From the NCBI RefSeq assembly GCF_000719775.1, contig NZ_JOHR01000017.1, forward strand, positions 62,001 to 126,000: DNA of 64,000 nucleotides, in the 5' to 3' direction. The translations under genes and the position numbers were made by a program. Under the pieces are notes generated by a model. The model saw only the letters and a program-made list of their open reading frames with translations, did no database searches and was not told the origin of the DNA. Positions 40,436 to 49,412 of the stretch are shown here, in pieces (positions within the stretch are counted from its first letter, which is position 1; each line of letters begins with the position of its first letter). This DNA comes from Streptomyces sp. NRRL F-5135 (GTDB taxonomy: Bacteria > Actinomycetota > Actinomycetes > Streptomycetales > Streptomycetaceae).

Positions 40436-41466
40436 CGCGCGAGCCACTTGTCGGTGTACGCGTCGATCTCCTCGCTGATCGCCCGCTTGCCCGCCTGATC
40501 GAGGAAGGACGCCTCGACCGCGTTCTTCGCCAGGGACGCCAGCCCCCGCTCGTCCAGGTCCAGCAGCCGGGCGGCGATCCCGTACTCCTGGTTGAGGTCC
40601 GTGCCGAACATCGGCGGGTCGTCACTGTTGATCGTCACCAGTACCCCGGCCGCCACCATCGCCTTGACCGGGTGCGCGTCGAGGGCCGTGACGGCGCGGG
40701 TGGCGATGTTGGAGGTGGGGCACACCTCCAGCGGAATCCGGTGCTCCGCCAGGTGTGCCAGCAGCACCGGGTCCTGGACGGCGCTGGTGCCGTGGCCGAC
40801 GCGCTCCGCGCCCAGCTCGCGCAGCGCGTCCCAGATGGTCTCCGGGCCGGTGGTCTCGCCGGCGTGGGGCACGGACCGCAGCCCCGCGGCGACGGCGCGG
40901 TCGAAGTACGGCTTGAACTGGGGCCGGGGAACGCCGATCTCCGGGCCGCCCAGACCGAACGAGACCAGTCCTTCGGGCCGCAGGTCCAGGGCGAGCCGGG
41001 TGGTCTCCTCGGCCGCCTCCAGCCCGGCCTCGCCCGGGATGTCGAAGCACCAGCGCAGGACGACCCCCAGCTCCCGCTCGGCGGACCTCCGCGCGTCCTC
41101 GATCGCCTCCATGAACCCCTGCTCGGGGATGCCCCGGCTGGTGGAGCTGAACGGGGTCACCGTCAGCTCGGCGTAGCGGATGTTCTGCCGGGCCATGTCC
41201 CGGGCGATCTCGAACGTGAGCAGCCGTATGTCCTCGGGCGTGCGGATCAGGTCGACCACGGACAGGTAGACGTCGATGAAGTGCGCGAAGTCGGTGAAGG
41301 TGAAGTACTCGGCGATGGCCTCGGGATCGGACGGCACCCGCGAGTCGGGGTGCCGGGCGGCGAGGGCGGCCACCGTACGCGGTGAGGCCGAGCCGACGTG
41401 GTGGACGTGCAGCTCTGCCTTGGGCAGCCCCGCGATGAACGCGGTGAGGGACTGCGGATCGGCCAT
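40432..41466 (-). CDS. Adenosine deaminase-family deaminase, possibly aminodeoxyfutalosine deaminase
   Basis: A 344-residue metal-dependent deaminase. Metal His pair is in KAELHVHHVGSAS, then HAGETTGPETIWDAL, GHGTSAVQDP, EVCPTSNIATRAV, and INSDDPPMFGTDL. The HVHHVGS start differs from the HLHLEGS/HxHLDG of classical adenosine deaminases. In streptomycetes using the futalosine route, a COG1816 deaminase of this kind acts on 6-aminodeoxyfutalosine for menaquinone synthesis; this gene could be that one. I cannot tell which from sequence alone. ATG 41466. It is coupled to GDPD. Confidence 0.85.
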   Translation of the reverse strand: MADPQSLTAFIAGLPKAELHVHHVGSASPRTVAALAARHPDSRVPSDPEAIAEYFTFTDFAHFIDVYLSVVDLIRTPEDIRLLTFEIARDMARQNIRYAELTVTPFSSTSRGIPEQGFMEAIEDARRSAERELGVVLRWCFDIPGEAGLEAAEETTRLALDLRPEGLVSFGLGGPEIGVPRPQFKPYFDRAVAAGLRSVPHAGETTGPETIWDALRELGAERVGHGTSAVQDPVLLAHLAEHRIPLEVCPTSNIATRAVTALDAHPVKAMVAAGVLVTINSDDPPMFGTDLNQEYGIAARLLDLDERGLASLAKNAVEASFLDQAGKRAISEEIDAYTDKWLAR

Positions 41467-41702
41467 CGGGACCTCCGGATGATGGAAGCGGACACCTAGC
41501 CGGTACGGCTCCGGCGGTGCGGGTCGTCCGAGCGGGCCGCGGTGAGCCCGCAGGGGGTGCGAGGCGGCGCGCGGGGCCCGCTACGGCGACGGAACACACC
41601 GCCGTCACCGGGCGTCCGCTCGGGCAGAGGTCATCGTAGGCCGGGCCGGATCGGTGTCGGACCGAGGCCGTAGCATGACGGGACGACGATGGGGAGGCCC
41701 AC

Positions 41703-42458
41703 TTGCCAGACAACACAGAACAGCCGTCGGGCCGCTACGAGCCCCAGGATCCCTGGGCGCCGCCGGGGAGCGCGGCCCAGCCGGCCAAGCCGGACCCGGG
41801 GGCGGCCTCCGGACCGGGAGCGGGGTCCATACCCGGGTCGGGTTCGGGATCCGGTGCGGCCTCCGGACCGGGGTCGGTGCACGACATGCCGACCGTGGTG
41901 GAAATACCGGGCGCGGCACCGCAGTCCGGGTCCTCCGTCCCCCCGCCGCCGACCGCCCCCGGCGGACCGGCTTCGCCCGCCCCGGGCCCGTACGGCTACC
42001 CGGCCGCGCCGCCCGTGCAGTCGGCGCCCGGAGCCCAGCAGTCCGCGACCCCGTACGGCGCCGGCCCGGGCGGCCCGGCCTACGGCTACCCCGCCACCGG
42101 CTACCCCGCCTACGGCAGCCCCGGCTGGCAGGCGAACTCGGGCAACAACGGTATGGGTATCGCCGCGATGGTGCTCGGCATCATCGGCGTGGTCGGGTTC
42201 TGCATGTGGGGCCTCGGTGTCGTCCTCGGTGTCCTCGCGCTGATCTTCGGCGTCATCGGCCGCCGCCGCGCCCAGCGGGGCGAGGCGACGAACGGCGGGA
42301 TGGCGCTGGCGGGCATCGTCCTGGGGTCCATCGCCACACTCATCAGTGCCGCGTTCCTCGCCTTCCTGATCTGGGCGATCGCGACGGGCGAGAGCGACTA
42401 CGACACCACGGACGAAGACCCCTTCGCCACCTCGCTCGTGGTCGGTCCCGCCCGCTGA
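41703..42458 (+). CDS. DUF4190 membrane protein
   Basis: A 251-residue protein. The first 145 or so residues are a Pro/Gly/Ala-rich low-complexity region, ending in repeated YGYPATGYPAYG. A DUF4190 hairpin of two membrane helices follows (AAMVLGIIGVVGFCMWGLGV; MALAGIVLGSIATLISAAFL), with a basic loop between (GRRRAQRGEATNGG). TTG 41703 is set by GGGGAGG five bases upstream. Function unknown; such proteins are often close to cell-envelope genes. Confidence 0.82.
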   Translation: MPDNTEQPSGRYEPQDPWAPPGSAAQPAKPDPGAASGPGAGSIPGSGSGSGAASGPGSVHDMPTVVEIPGAAPQSGSSVPPPPTAPGGPASPAPGPYGYPAAPPVQSAPGAQQSATPYGAGPGGPAYGYPATGYPAYGSPGWQANSGNNGMGIAAMVLGIIGVVGFCMWGLGVVLGVLALIFGVIGRRRAQRGEATNGGMALAGIVLGSIATLISAAFLAFLIWAIATGESDYDTTDEDPFATSLVVGPAR

Positions 42459-42700
42459 ACCGGACCGGGGCGGGAGCACCGACCGATGCCCGGTCCGAGC
42501 CGGCGCGGAGCGAGGCCCCGGTGCGGGGAGTTCGTGTCGTGTGCGGGTCACTCGGCCGTGGCCCGGGGCCCGTGGTCCCGGCTCGTTCGGCTCCCTCGGC
42601 GCAGGCGGGCGGGCGCGGCCCCCGGCCGGGGGCTCCCCGGCTCCGGACCCGGATCTCGTGGGCCACCCGGCGCCGCTTCTCCACCGTCCGTGCTCAGGGC

Positions 42701-43309
42701 TCAGCCTTCGGAGCGGAGCCGTTCCCGCGCCTCCATCAGTGCGAAGCCCAGCAGGTTGAGGCCGCGCCAGCGCGCCGGGTCCCGCGCCCGCTCGTCGTCC
42801 GCCGCAAGGCCGATGCCCCAGACGCGGTCCGTCGGGCTGGCCTCCACGAGTGTCCGGTCGCCCGTCGCCAGCAGGAACGACCGCAGCTCCGGATGGTGGC
42901 CGAACTTGTGGACGCTGCCCGCCACGACGATCCCGTACCGCTCGCGCTCCCAGACGCTCTCGTCGAAACCGCGCACCAGCCGCCCCGCCCGCTTCGCGAG
43001 GGCGGGGTTGCCCGCCTCGATCGCGGACCGCTCGGCCTCCTCGTCCTTGAAGAGCCGGGCCTTGGCCGCCATCATCCAGTGCTCGGCGGTCGGATAGGTC
43101 ACCCCGTCGACGGTGAAGGGCGAGGGCCACCACTGGCTGAGGCAGGCCGGGCCCGGCGTCCCGTCCCGGCGGGGCCTGTGGCCCCAGAAGAACAGGTACG
43201 TGATCCGCTCGCCGCGCCCGGCCGCCTCGACCAGTGCGGCGGTGGTGCGCACGGCCCCCGCCGTGCCGTCCTCCGCGTCCGGCACGGAGTCCCCCGTGAT
43301 CTCACTCAT
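42701..43309 (-). CDS. NADAR domain N-glycosidase-like protein
   Basis: A 202-residue NADAR (YbiA-like) protein. Motifs: YLFFWGHRP, LSQWWPSPFTVDGVTYPTAE, HWMMAAKARLF, NPALAKRAGRLVRGF, GIVVAGSVHKFG and SPTDRVWGIGL. YbiA-type members break the N-glycosidic bond of riboflavin intermediates. Other NADAR proteins remove ADP-ribose from guanine in DNA, as antitoxins. No DarT-like toxin lies next to it here, so a housekeeping role is more likely. ATG 43309. It is convergent with the DUF4190 gene and divergent from the polyamine operon. Confidence 0.88.
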   Translation of the reverse strand: MSEITGDSVPDAEDGTAGAVRTTAALVEAAGRGERITYLFFWGHRPRRDGTPGPACLSQWWPSPFTVDGVTYPTAEHWMMAAKARLFKDEEAERSAIEAGNPALAKRAGRLVRGFDESVWERERYGIVVAGSVHKFGHHPELRSFLLATGDRTLVEASPTDRVWGIGLAADDERARDPARWRGLNLLGFALMEARERLRSEG

Positions 43310-43370
43310 GTCCCCCAGTCTGCCAACACCCACTGACACTCGCCCCGCCACCCGTCCCCGGAGCGCCCCC

Positions 43371-44597
43371 ATGTACGACGGACCCCGTCGTGTGACCCAA
43401 ACGGCCGGATCCCCCCGGACCGCCGCCGCCCTCACCCGGCGTTCGCTGCTGCGCGCCACCGGCGCCGGCGCGCTCTCCATCGGCCCCCTCGGCACGCTGG
43501 CCGGCTGCGGCATCCCGCCGGCCCGGCGCGGCGGCGACGGCCCCACCGCCCCCGACCACTCGGCCGACGAGAAGCGGGTCGTCTTCTCCAACTGGACCGA
43601 GTACATGGACGTCAGCGAGGACGGCGAACGCCACCCGACCCTCCAGGACTTCACCAGGCGCACGGGCATCAAGGTCTCCTACACCACCGACATCAACGAC
43701 AACGTCGAGTTCTTCGGCAAGATCCGGCCCCAGCTCGCCGCCGGGCAGGACACCGGACGCGACCTCGTCTGTGTCACCGACTGGCTGGCCGCCCGCATGA
43801 TCCGGCTCGGCTGGGCCCGGCCGCTGAACCCCGCCAACCTGCCGCACGCCTACGCGAACCTGGCCGCCCAGTTCCGCTCGCCCGACTGGGACCCGGGGCG
43901 CGCGCACAGCTACCCGTGGACCGGTACCGCGACCGTCATCGCCTACAACGCCAGGGCCACCGGCGGCCGTACGGTCGACTCCGTCTCCCAACTGCTGGAC
44001 GATCCCCGGCTCGCCGGCCGGGTGGCCCTGCTCGCCGAGATGCGCGACACGGTCGGCATGACCCTGCTCGACCTCGGCAAGGACCCGGCGGTGTGCACCG
44101 ACGAGGACGTCGACGCGGCGCTCGCCCGGCTGCGGGGCGCCGTCGACCGCGGTCAGATCCGCCGGTTCACCGGCAACGACTACACGGCCGACCTCGACAG
44201 CGGCGACATCGCGGCCTGCCTCGCCTGGGCGGGGGACGTCGTCCAGCTCCGCGCCGACAACCCGGACATCAAGTTCGCCATTCCCGCGAGCGGTTACCTC
44301 AGTTCCACCGACAACCTGCTCGTCCCCGCCGGCGCACGGCACCAGACGAACGCCGAGAAGCTCATCGACCACTACTACCGGCCGCCCGTCGCGGCCCGGC
44401 TCGCTGCGTACATCAACTACGTCTGCCCGGTCGACGGCGTACGCGCCGAACTCGCCCGTATCGACCCGTCGATGGCCGACGACCCCCTGATCATCCCGGA
44501 CGCGGCGACGGCCGCCGCCTCGCACGCCTTCCGCTCGCTCGGCGGCGCGGAGGAGACCGCGTACGAGGAGAAGTTCGCCACGCTCATCGGCGCCTAG
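43371..44597 (+). CDS. Polyamine ABC transporter substrate-binding lipoprotein
   Basis: A 408-residue PotD/PotF-type binding protein. A twin-arginine-like leader (LTRRSLLRATGAGALSI) ends in a lipobox, TLAGCG. The mature part opens VVFSNWTEYMDVSEDGE and contains SYTTDINDNVEFF and GRDLVCVTDWLAARMI, typical of spermidine/putrescine binders. ATG 43371 with GGAG eight bases upstream. It heads a four-gene operon with an ATPase and two permeases, and should deliver putrescine-type polyamines to the importer. Confidence 0.9.
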   Translation: MYDGPRRVTQTAGSPRTAAALTRRSLLRATGAGALSIGPLGTLAGCGIPPARRGGDGPTAPDHSADEKRVVFSNWTEYMDVSEDGERHPTLQDFTRRTGIKVSYTTDINDNVEFFGKIRPQLAAGQDTGRDLVCVTDWLAARMIRLGWARPLNPANLPHAYANLAAQFRSPDWDPGRAHSYPWTGTATVIAYNARATGGRTVDSVSQLLDDPRLAGRVALLAEMRDTVGMTLLDLGKDPAVCTDEDVDAALARLRGAVDRGQIRRFTGNDYTADLDSGDIAACLAWAGDVVQLRADNPDIKFAIPASGYLSSTDNLLVPAGARHQTNAEKLIDHYYRPPVAARLAAYINYVCPVDGVRAELARIDPSMADDPLIIPDAATAAASHAFRSLGGAEETAYEEKFATLIGA

Positions 44598-44610
44598 GAA
44601 CCGTGAACCC

Positions 44611-45822
44611 ATGACAGAGCCCATATCCCCCCAGGCCGTCCCCGTCCCCGAACCGGGAGCCGCCGGTGATCTCCGCCTCGCCGGGATCAGCAAGACGTAC
44701 GGCACGGTCCGGGCCGTCCGGCCCCTCGACCTCACCGTGGAGCAAGGATCCTTCTTCGCCCTCCTCGGCGCCTCCGGCTGCGGCAAGACCACCACCCTGC
44801 GGATGATCGCCGGACTGGAGGAGCCCACCACCGGCGCGGTCCTCCTCGGCGGCCACGACGTCACGGACCTGCCCGCGCACAAGCGCCCGGTCAACACCGT
44901 CTTCCAGAGCTACGCGCTCTTCCCGCACCTCGACGTCCACGAGAACGTCGCCTTCGGCCTGCGCAGGCGCGGCATCAGGTCCGTACGCGCCAAGGTCGGC
45001 GAGATGCTCGACCTGGTCCAGCTCGGCGACCACGCCCGGCGCAGGCCGCACCAGCTCTCCGGCGGTCAGCAGCAGCGCGTCGCCCTGGCCCGAGCGCTGA
45101 TCAACCGGCCGCGCGTGCTGCTGCTGGACGAGCCGCTCGCCGCCCTGGACCTCGCGCTGCGCCGCCGGATGCGACTGGAGCTCAAGCGCGTCCAGACCGA
45201 GGTCGGCATCACCTTCGTCCATGTCACGCACGACCAGGAGGAGGCCATGGCCCTGGCCGACACCGTCGCCGTGATGAACGCGGGCCGGGTCGAGCAACTG
45301 GGCCCTCCCGCCGAGCTCTACGACCGTCCCGGGACCCCCTTCGTCGCCGGCTTCCTCGGTACCTCCAACCTGGTCGAGGCCACCGTCACCACCACGGGCG
45401 GCGACGAGATCACGGTCACCGCCGGCGGGGTGGCACTCCGCGTGCCCGCCGGGCGCTGCCCACGCGACATCGCGCGGGGCGACACCCTCCTGATCGGCGT
45501 CCGCCCCGAGAAGATCTCCCTCACGCACGCCGACGACACCGGAACCGGCAGTGGCGGCGTCGGCGGAGCCGCTGACGGCGGAGGTTCGGTGGCCGACGGC
45601 CGCAATCGCCTCACCGGCCGGATCGTCGACGCCGCGTTCCTCGGTGTCTCCACGCAGTACGTGATCGACAGCCCCGTCCGGGCCGGACTGGAGGTGTACG
45701 TACAGAACGTGGACCACGGCCGAGGGCCGTGGCCCGGCGCCGAGGTGGTCCTGCACTGGGACCCCGCGCACACCTTCGGCCTGCGCGACGAGCCGGCCGC
45801 CGCGACCGGGGGAGGGATATGA
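44611..45822 (+). CDS. potA: Polyamine ABC transporter ATP-binding protein
   Basis: A 403-residue ABC ATPase with a C-terminal TOBE_2 domain. Walker A GASGCGKTTTL, signature LSGGQQQRVALARAL, Walker B VLLLDEPLAALD, switch VTHDQEEAMAL, all intact. It lies 13 bases after the binding-protein gene and overlaps the first permease start (ATGA). A Gly/Ser-rich insert (GTGSGGVGGAADGGGS) is in the TOBE region. Confidence 0.92.
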   Translation: MTEPISPQAVPVPEPGAAGDLRLAGISKTYGTVRAVRPLDLTVEQGSFFALLGASGCGKTTTLRMIAGLEEPTTGAVLLGGHDVTDLPAHKRPVNTVFQSYALFPHLDVHENVAFGLRRRGIRSVRAKVGEMLDLVQLGDHARRRPHQLSGGQQQRVALARALINRPRVLLLDEPLAALDLALRRRMRLELKRVQTEVGITFVHVTHDQEEAMALADTVAVMNAGRVEQLGPPAELYDRPGTPFVAGFLGTSNLVEATVTTTGGDEITVTAGGVALRVPAGRCPRDIARGDTLLIGVRPEKISLTHADDTGTGSGGVGGAADGGGSVADGRNRLTGRIVDAAFLGVSTQYVIDSPVRAGLEVYVQNVDHGRGPWPGAEVVLHWDPAHTFGLRDEPAAATGGGI

Positions 45823-46793
45823 GCGCGACAAAGGTCTCCGGGAGTGAGGTGAGAGCGCCGGAGATCCCCGGGGGCGACACGAACGCGCCGGAGGTCTCCG
45901 CCGACCGCGCTCGGCCGGGAGCACCCACCCGCCGCGGGGCGCTGCCTTACGTGCTGCTCCTGCCCGCCGTCCTGTGGCTGCTCGTCCTCTTCCTCGTGCC
46001 GATGGTCTACCAGGCGTCGACGTCCCTCCAGACCGGTTCCCTGGAGGAGGGCTTCGAGGTCACCTGGCACGTACGCACCTACGCGGACGCGTTCGGCGCG
46101 TACTGGCCGCAGTTCGCGCGCTCCCTGCTGTACGCGGGCTCCGCCACGCTCCTGTGCCTGGTGCTCGGATACCCGCTCGCCTACCTCATCGCCGTCAAGG
46201 CGGGCCGCTGGCGCCACACGCTGCTGGTCCTCGTCGTCGCGCCGTTCTTCACGAGCTTCCTGATCCGTACGCTCGCCTGGAAGGCGATCCTCGCGGACGG
46301 CGGTACGGTCGTCGCCCTGCTGGACCGGCTCCACGTCCTCGACGTCACCGGCGCGCTCGGCTGGACCGAGGGGAACCGGCTGCTGGCCACGCCCCTGGCG
46401 GTCGTGTGCGGGCTGACGTACAGCTTCCTGCCGTTCATGATCCTGCCGTTGTACGCGTCCCTGGACCGCGTGGACGTCCGGCTCCACGAGGCCGCGCGCG
46501 ACCTCTACGCGTCCGCGCCGGCCGTCTTCCGCAGGGTCACGCTCCCGCTCTCCCTCCCCGGCATCGTCTCCGGCACCCTCCTCACCTTCATCCCGGCCAG
46601 CGGCGACTACATCAACGCCGAACTACTGGGCTCCACCGACACCAGGATGGCCGGCAACGTGATCCAGTCGCAGTTCCTGCGCGTGCTGGACTACCCGACG
46701 GCCGCCGCGCTCTCCTTCCTGCTCATGGCGGTCGTCCTGCTGCTGGTCACGGTGTACATCCGCCGGGCCGGAACGGAGGACCTCGTCCGATGA
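45819..46793 (+). CDS. potB: Polyamine ABC transporter permease, PotB-type
   Basis: A 324-residue permease with six membrane helices and the EAA loop HEAARDLYASAPAVFRRV. A 40-residue polar N-terminus precedes helix 1 (YVLLLPAVLWLLVLFLVPMV). ATG 45819 overlaps the potA stop and its own stop overlaps potC. With PotC it forms the channel of the importer. Confidence 0.92.
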   Translation: MSATKVSGSEVRAPEIPGGDTNAPEVSADRARPGAPTRRGALPYVLLLPAVLWLLVLFLVPMVYQASTSLQTGSLEEGFEVTWHVRTYADAFGAYWPQFARSLLYAGSATLLCLVLGYPLAYLIAVKAGRWRHTLLVLVVAPFFTSFLIRTLAWKAILADGGTVVALLDRLHVLDVTGALGWTEGNRLLATPLAVVCGLTYSFLPFMILPLYASLDRVDVRLHEAARDLYASAPAVFRRVTLPLSLPGIVSGTLLTFIPASGDYINAELLGSTDTRMAGNVIQSQFLRVLDYPTAAALSFLLMAVVLLLVTVYIRRAGTEDLVR

Positions 46794-47749
46794 GCGGCAC
46801 GCCCGCACCGACACCCGCACCCACGTCCGCACTCGCACCCGGACAAACACCAGCGCGGAGGCCCACCGCGACGCCCGCGGCGACGACCGCCCCGCGCGGG
46901 GCGCCACGCCGACGCCGCCGACGGGCGGGGCCCCCTCTCGTGACCCTCGCGGGCCTGCTGACGCTGTGCTACCTGGTCCTGCCCAACCTCGTCGTCCTCC
47001 TGTTCTCCTTCAACAAGCCGGACGGGCGCTTCAACTACACCTGGCGGCGCTTCTCCGCCGACGCCTGGACCGACCCGTGCTCGGTCGCCGGCCTGTGCGA
47101 CTCCCTGGCGCTCTCGCTCCGGATCGCCGCCTGGGCGACGCTCGGCGCCACCGTCCTGGGCACCGCCGCCGCCTTCGCGCTCGCACGTCACCGTTTCAGG
47201 GGACGGCCGGGCGTCAACGCGCTGGTCTTCCTGCCGATGGCGATGCCCGAGGTCGTCATGGCGGCCTCGCTGCTCACACTCTTCCTCAACCTGGGCGTGC
47301 GCCTGGGGTTCTGGACCGTCCTCCTGGCGCACATCACCTTCTGCCTCAGCTTCGTGGTGACGGCCGTCAAGGCACGGATCCTGTCCATGGACCCGAGGCT
47401 GGAGGAAGCCGCACGCGATCTTTACGCCGGGCCGGTCCGGACGTTCCTGCGCGTCACCCTGCCGATCGCCGCACCCGGGATCGCGGCGGGCGCGCTGCTG
47501 GCCTTCGCGCTCTCCTTCGACGACTTCGTCATCACGAACTTCACCGCGGGCTCGGCCGTGACCTTCCCCATGTACGTCTGGGGCTCGGTGCAGCGCGGCA
47601 CCCCGGTGCAGGTCAATGTGATCGGTTCGGCGATGTTCGCCGTGGCCGTGGCGGCGGTGGCCGCCGGGCAGTTGGTGGGCCGCCACCGCCGGGCGAGAGC
47701 GGACCGCCGCGCGGGCACGCCAAAGTCATGGCACGAAGTCGCGTCATGA
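46790..47749 (+). CDS. potC: Polyamine ABC transporter permease, PotC-type
   Basis: A 319-residue permease with six membrane helices and the EAA loop EEAARDLYAGPVRTFLRV. The first 45 residues are Pro/Thr-rich, then a cluster of arginines before helix 1 (LVTLAGLLTLCYLVLPNLVV). FALSFDDFVITNFTAG is a strong PotC marker. ATG 46790 overlaps potB. It is the last transporter gene of the operon. Confidence 0.92.
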   Translation: MSGTPAPTPAPTSALAPGQTPARRPTATPAATTAPRGAPRRRRRRAGPPLVTLAGLLTLCYLVLPNLVVLLFSFNKPDGRFNYTWRRFSADAWTDPCSVAGLCDSLALSLRIAAWATLGATVLGTAAAFALARHRFRGRPGVNALVFLPMAMPEVVMAASLLTLFLNLGVRLGFWTVLLAHITFCLSFVVTAVKARILSMDPRLEEAARDLYAGPVRTFLRVTLPIAAPGIAAGALLAFALSFDDFVITNFTAGSAVTFPMYVWGSVQRGTPVQVNVIGSAMFAVAVAAVAAGQLVGRHRRARADRRAGTPKSWHEVAS

Positions 47750-47827
47750 GCCGCCGCCCCCGCGCTCTCCCTCGTGGACGCACATGTCAGCGACGCGGAA
47801 CAGTGACACGGAAGGGAGGCCAGGCGG

Positions 47828-48403
47828 ATGACTGGCGCGGGGGCGGGCCCGGGGACGAGGAGCGCGGTGGACTGGCTGGTGTCGGCGGCCCCGGATCCCG
47901 AGGCGTGCCGGTCGGAGTGGGAGCGCGGCCCGGCGGGGGTGACGCTCCTGCCGGCCGGACGCCGCTGGGACGTCCTGATCCTGCCGGGCGCGCTCGGCCG
48001 TCCGGCTCTGGACGTGCTCACCCGGCTCGTCGACCGGCCCGGCCCGGTGCTCGCCGGCTTCGGGGACACCCGCCTGGGATTCTTCGTACCGCCGGGAACG
48101 GTCGCGCGCTGGGTCGGTACGGGGGTACGGGGCGCGGGCCGGGGCGCCTGGATCGCCGTCCCGTACCCGGGCCGCACGAGTGGCGGGACGCGCTGGCTGA
48201 TCCCGCCGGACGGCTCGGGCACGCTCACCGATCTGCCGGTCCTGGAGCGGGCGATGCATGAGGCGGCGGCCGGCCTGGTGGCTCAGGGCCCGGGCCGAGG
48301 TCCGGGCCGGGGGCCGGGTCCGGCTCCGATGCCGGGTCGGAGGCCGGGCTCGGGTTCTGGCCCCGATCCGGACCGGGGGAGCGGCGCGGGGTACGACGGC
48401 TGA
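47828..48403 (+). CDS. Small conserved protein resembling a truncated Prim-Pol-like fold
   Basis: A 191-residue soluble protein: SAVDWLVSAAPDPEACRSEW, then TLLPAGRRWDVLILPGALG and GPVLAGFGDTRLGFFVPPGT. It resembles short Streptomyces chromosomal proteins with the N-terminal strand pattern of primase-polymerase domains, but no DxD metal site is visible. Function unknown. ATG 47828 has GGAGG upstream. The last 45 residues are a Gly/Pro/Arg repeat (GRGPGRGPGPAP) that overlaps, antisense, the 3' end of the PAP2 gene by 179 bases. Confidence 0.65.
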   Translation: MTGAGAGPGTRSAVDWLVSAAPDPEACRSEWERGPAGVTLLPAGRRWDVLILPGALGRPALDVLTRLVDRPGPVLAGFGDTRLGFFVPPGTVARWVGTGVRGAGRGAWIAVPYPGRTSGGTRWLIPPDGSGTLTDLPVLERAMHEAAAGLVAQGPGRGPGRGPGPAPMPGRRPGSGSGPDPDRGSGAGYDG

Positions 48404-49244
48404 GCGAGGCGCGGGGTCGGCCGGGGCGGACGTACGAGCCCGCCACGGCCGCGAGGACCAGCAGCATCCCGCACAGGGCCACGCTCGCGAGCACGTCGAC
48501 CGGCCAGTGGTAGCCGCGCAGCAGCAGACCGGTGCCCGTCGCCAGCGTGAGGAGGACGGCGACGGGCACCGTCCGGCGCCACCCGGCGTACGGAGCGAGC
48601 AGCAGCGCCGCGCCGCCGTACGCGATCATCGCCGTGGCCGTGTGGCCCGAGGGGTAGTAGCCCGTCGCGTCGGTCAGCGGTCCCGGCCGGTCCGTCCAGA
48701 CCTTCAGCGGGACCACGACGAGCGGCACCGCGACCGCCGCCAGCGCGACCGCCAGGGCCGGACCGCGCCGCCCCCGCCACAGCGCGTACGCCACCGCGAG
48801 GACGAGGACGGGCAGCGCGACGAGCGGGCCCCCGAGGTCGGCGCAGAACTGCGCCAGCGGCTGCGGCCCCCGGCCGGCGAGCCGGAGCTCCACCCGCTCG
48901 TCCGGGAGCAGCAGCGGACCGCGCACGGCGACCTGCCAGGTGAGCACCGCGAAGAGGACCGCGCACACCGCGAACGTACCGGACGCGCGGGCGGGACGGG
49001 TGCGGGAAGGAGAGCGGGAGAAAGAAGGCGGCCGCCCGGGAACAGGGGGGACAGTTCCGGGGCGGCCGTCAGGACCGGTGTGCCGCGCGCCCCGGGGGGT
49101 GTGGGGCGGGCGGCCATCCGATCGGTGAGGAGTTCTGGAGCCCGAAGCCCCAGTGGTGTGCGCGAAGGCACGACCGAAGCGGAGCTGGGGATGCTCCACG
49201 CCGGTGTCGCCCGCAGTCCCCTGCGAGCGGGGTGTTTCTCTCAT
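48225..49244 (-). CDS. PAP2 family phosphatase
   Basis: An integral-membrane PAP2 phosphatase with the three active-site motifs: KVWTDRPGP (KxxxxxxRP), YPSGHTATA (PSGH) and GYHWPVDVLAS (SRxxxxxHxxxD-like). About six helices. It could act on lipid phosphates or undecaprenyl pyrophosphate. The start is uncertain: ATG 49244 is used here, but the first helix begins only near FAVCAVLFAVLTW, with a Pro/Arg-rich stretch before it. The C-terminal tail is a Pro/Asp/Gly repeat overlapping the opposite gene. Confidence 0.8.
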   Translation of the reverse strand: MRETPRSQGTAGDTGVEHPQLRFGRAFAHTTGASGSRTPHRSDGRPPHTPRGARHTGPDGRPGTVPPVPGRPPSFSRSPSRTRPARASGTFAVCAVLFAVLTWQVAVRGPLLLPDERVELRLAGRGPQPLAQFCADLGGPLVALPVLVLAVAYALWRGRRGPALAVALAAVAVPLVVVPLKVWTDRPGPLTDATGYYPSGHTATAMIAYGGAALLLAPYAGWRRTVPVAVLLTLATGTGLLLRGYHWPVDVLASVALCGMLLVLAAVAGSYVRPGRPRASLSRRTPRRSPGPDRGQNPSPASDPASEPDPAPGPDLGPGPEPPGRPPPHASPAPGPADR

Positions 49245-49412
49245 CTGCGGAAACCGTACGCGAGGCGAGAGGGCCCCGACAGCCGCGAACGCCACCCGCC
49301 ATCGCCCTCGCACACCTTCTTCACACGCCCTGACAGGTGTGGAGCGGGCGGTGTGCCACCGCAGGGCGTTGTGTCATGGCGAGGCGGTGTGGCGTGGTGA
49401 GGCGGGGACCGC

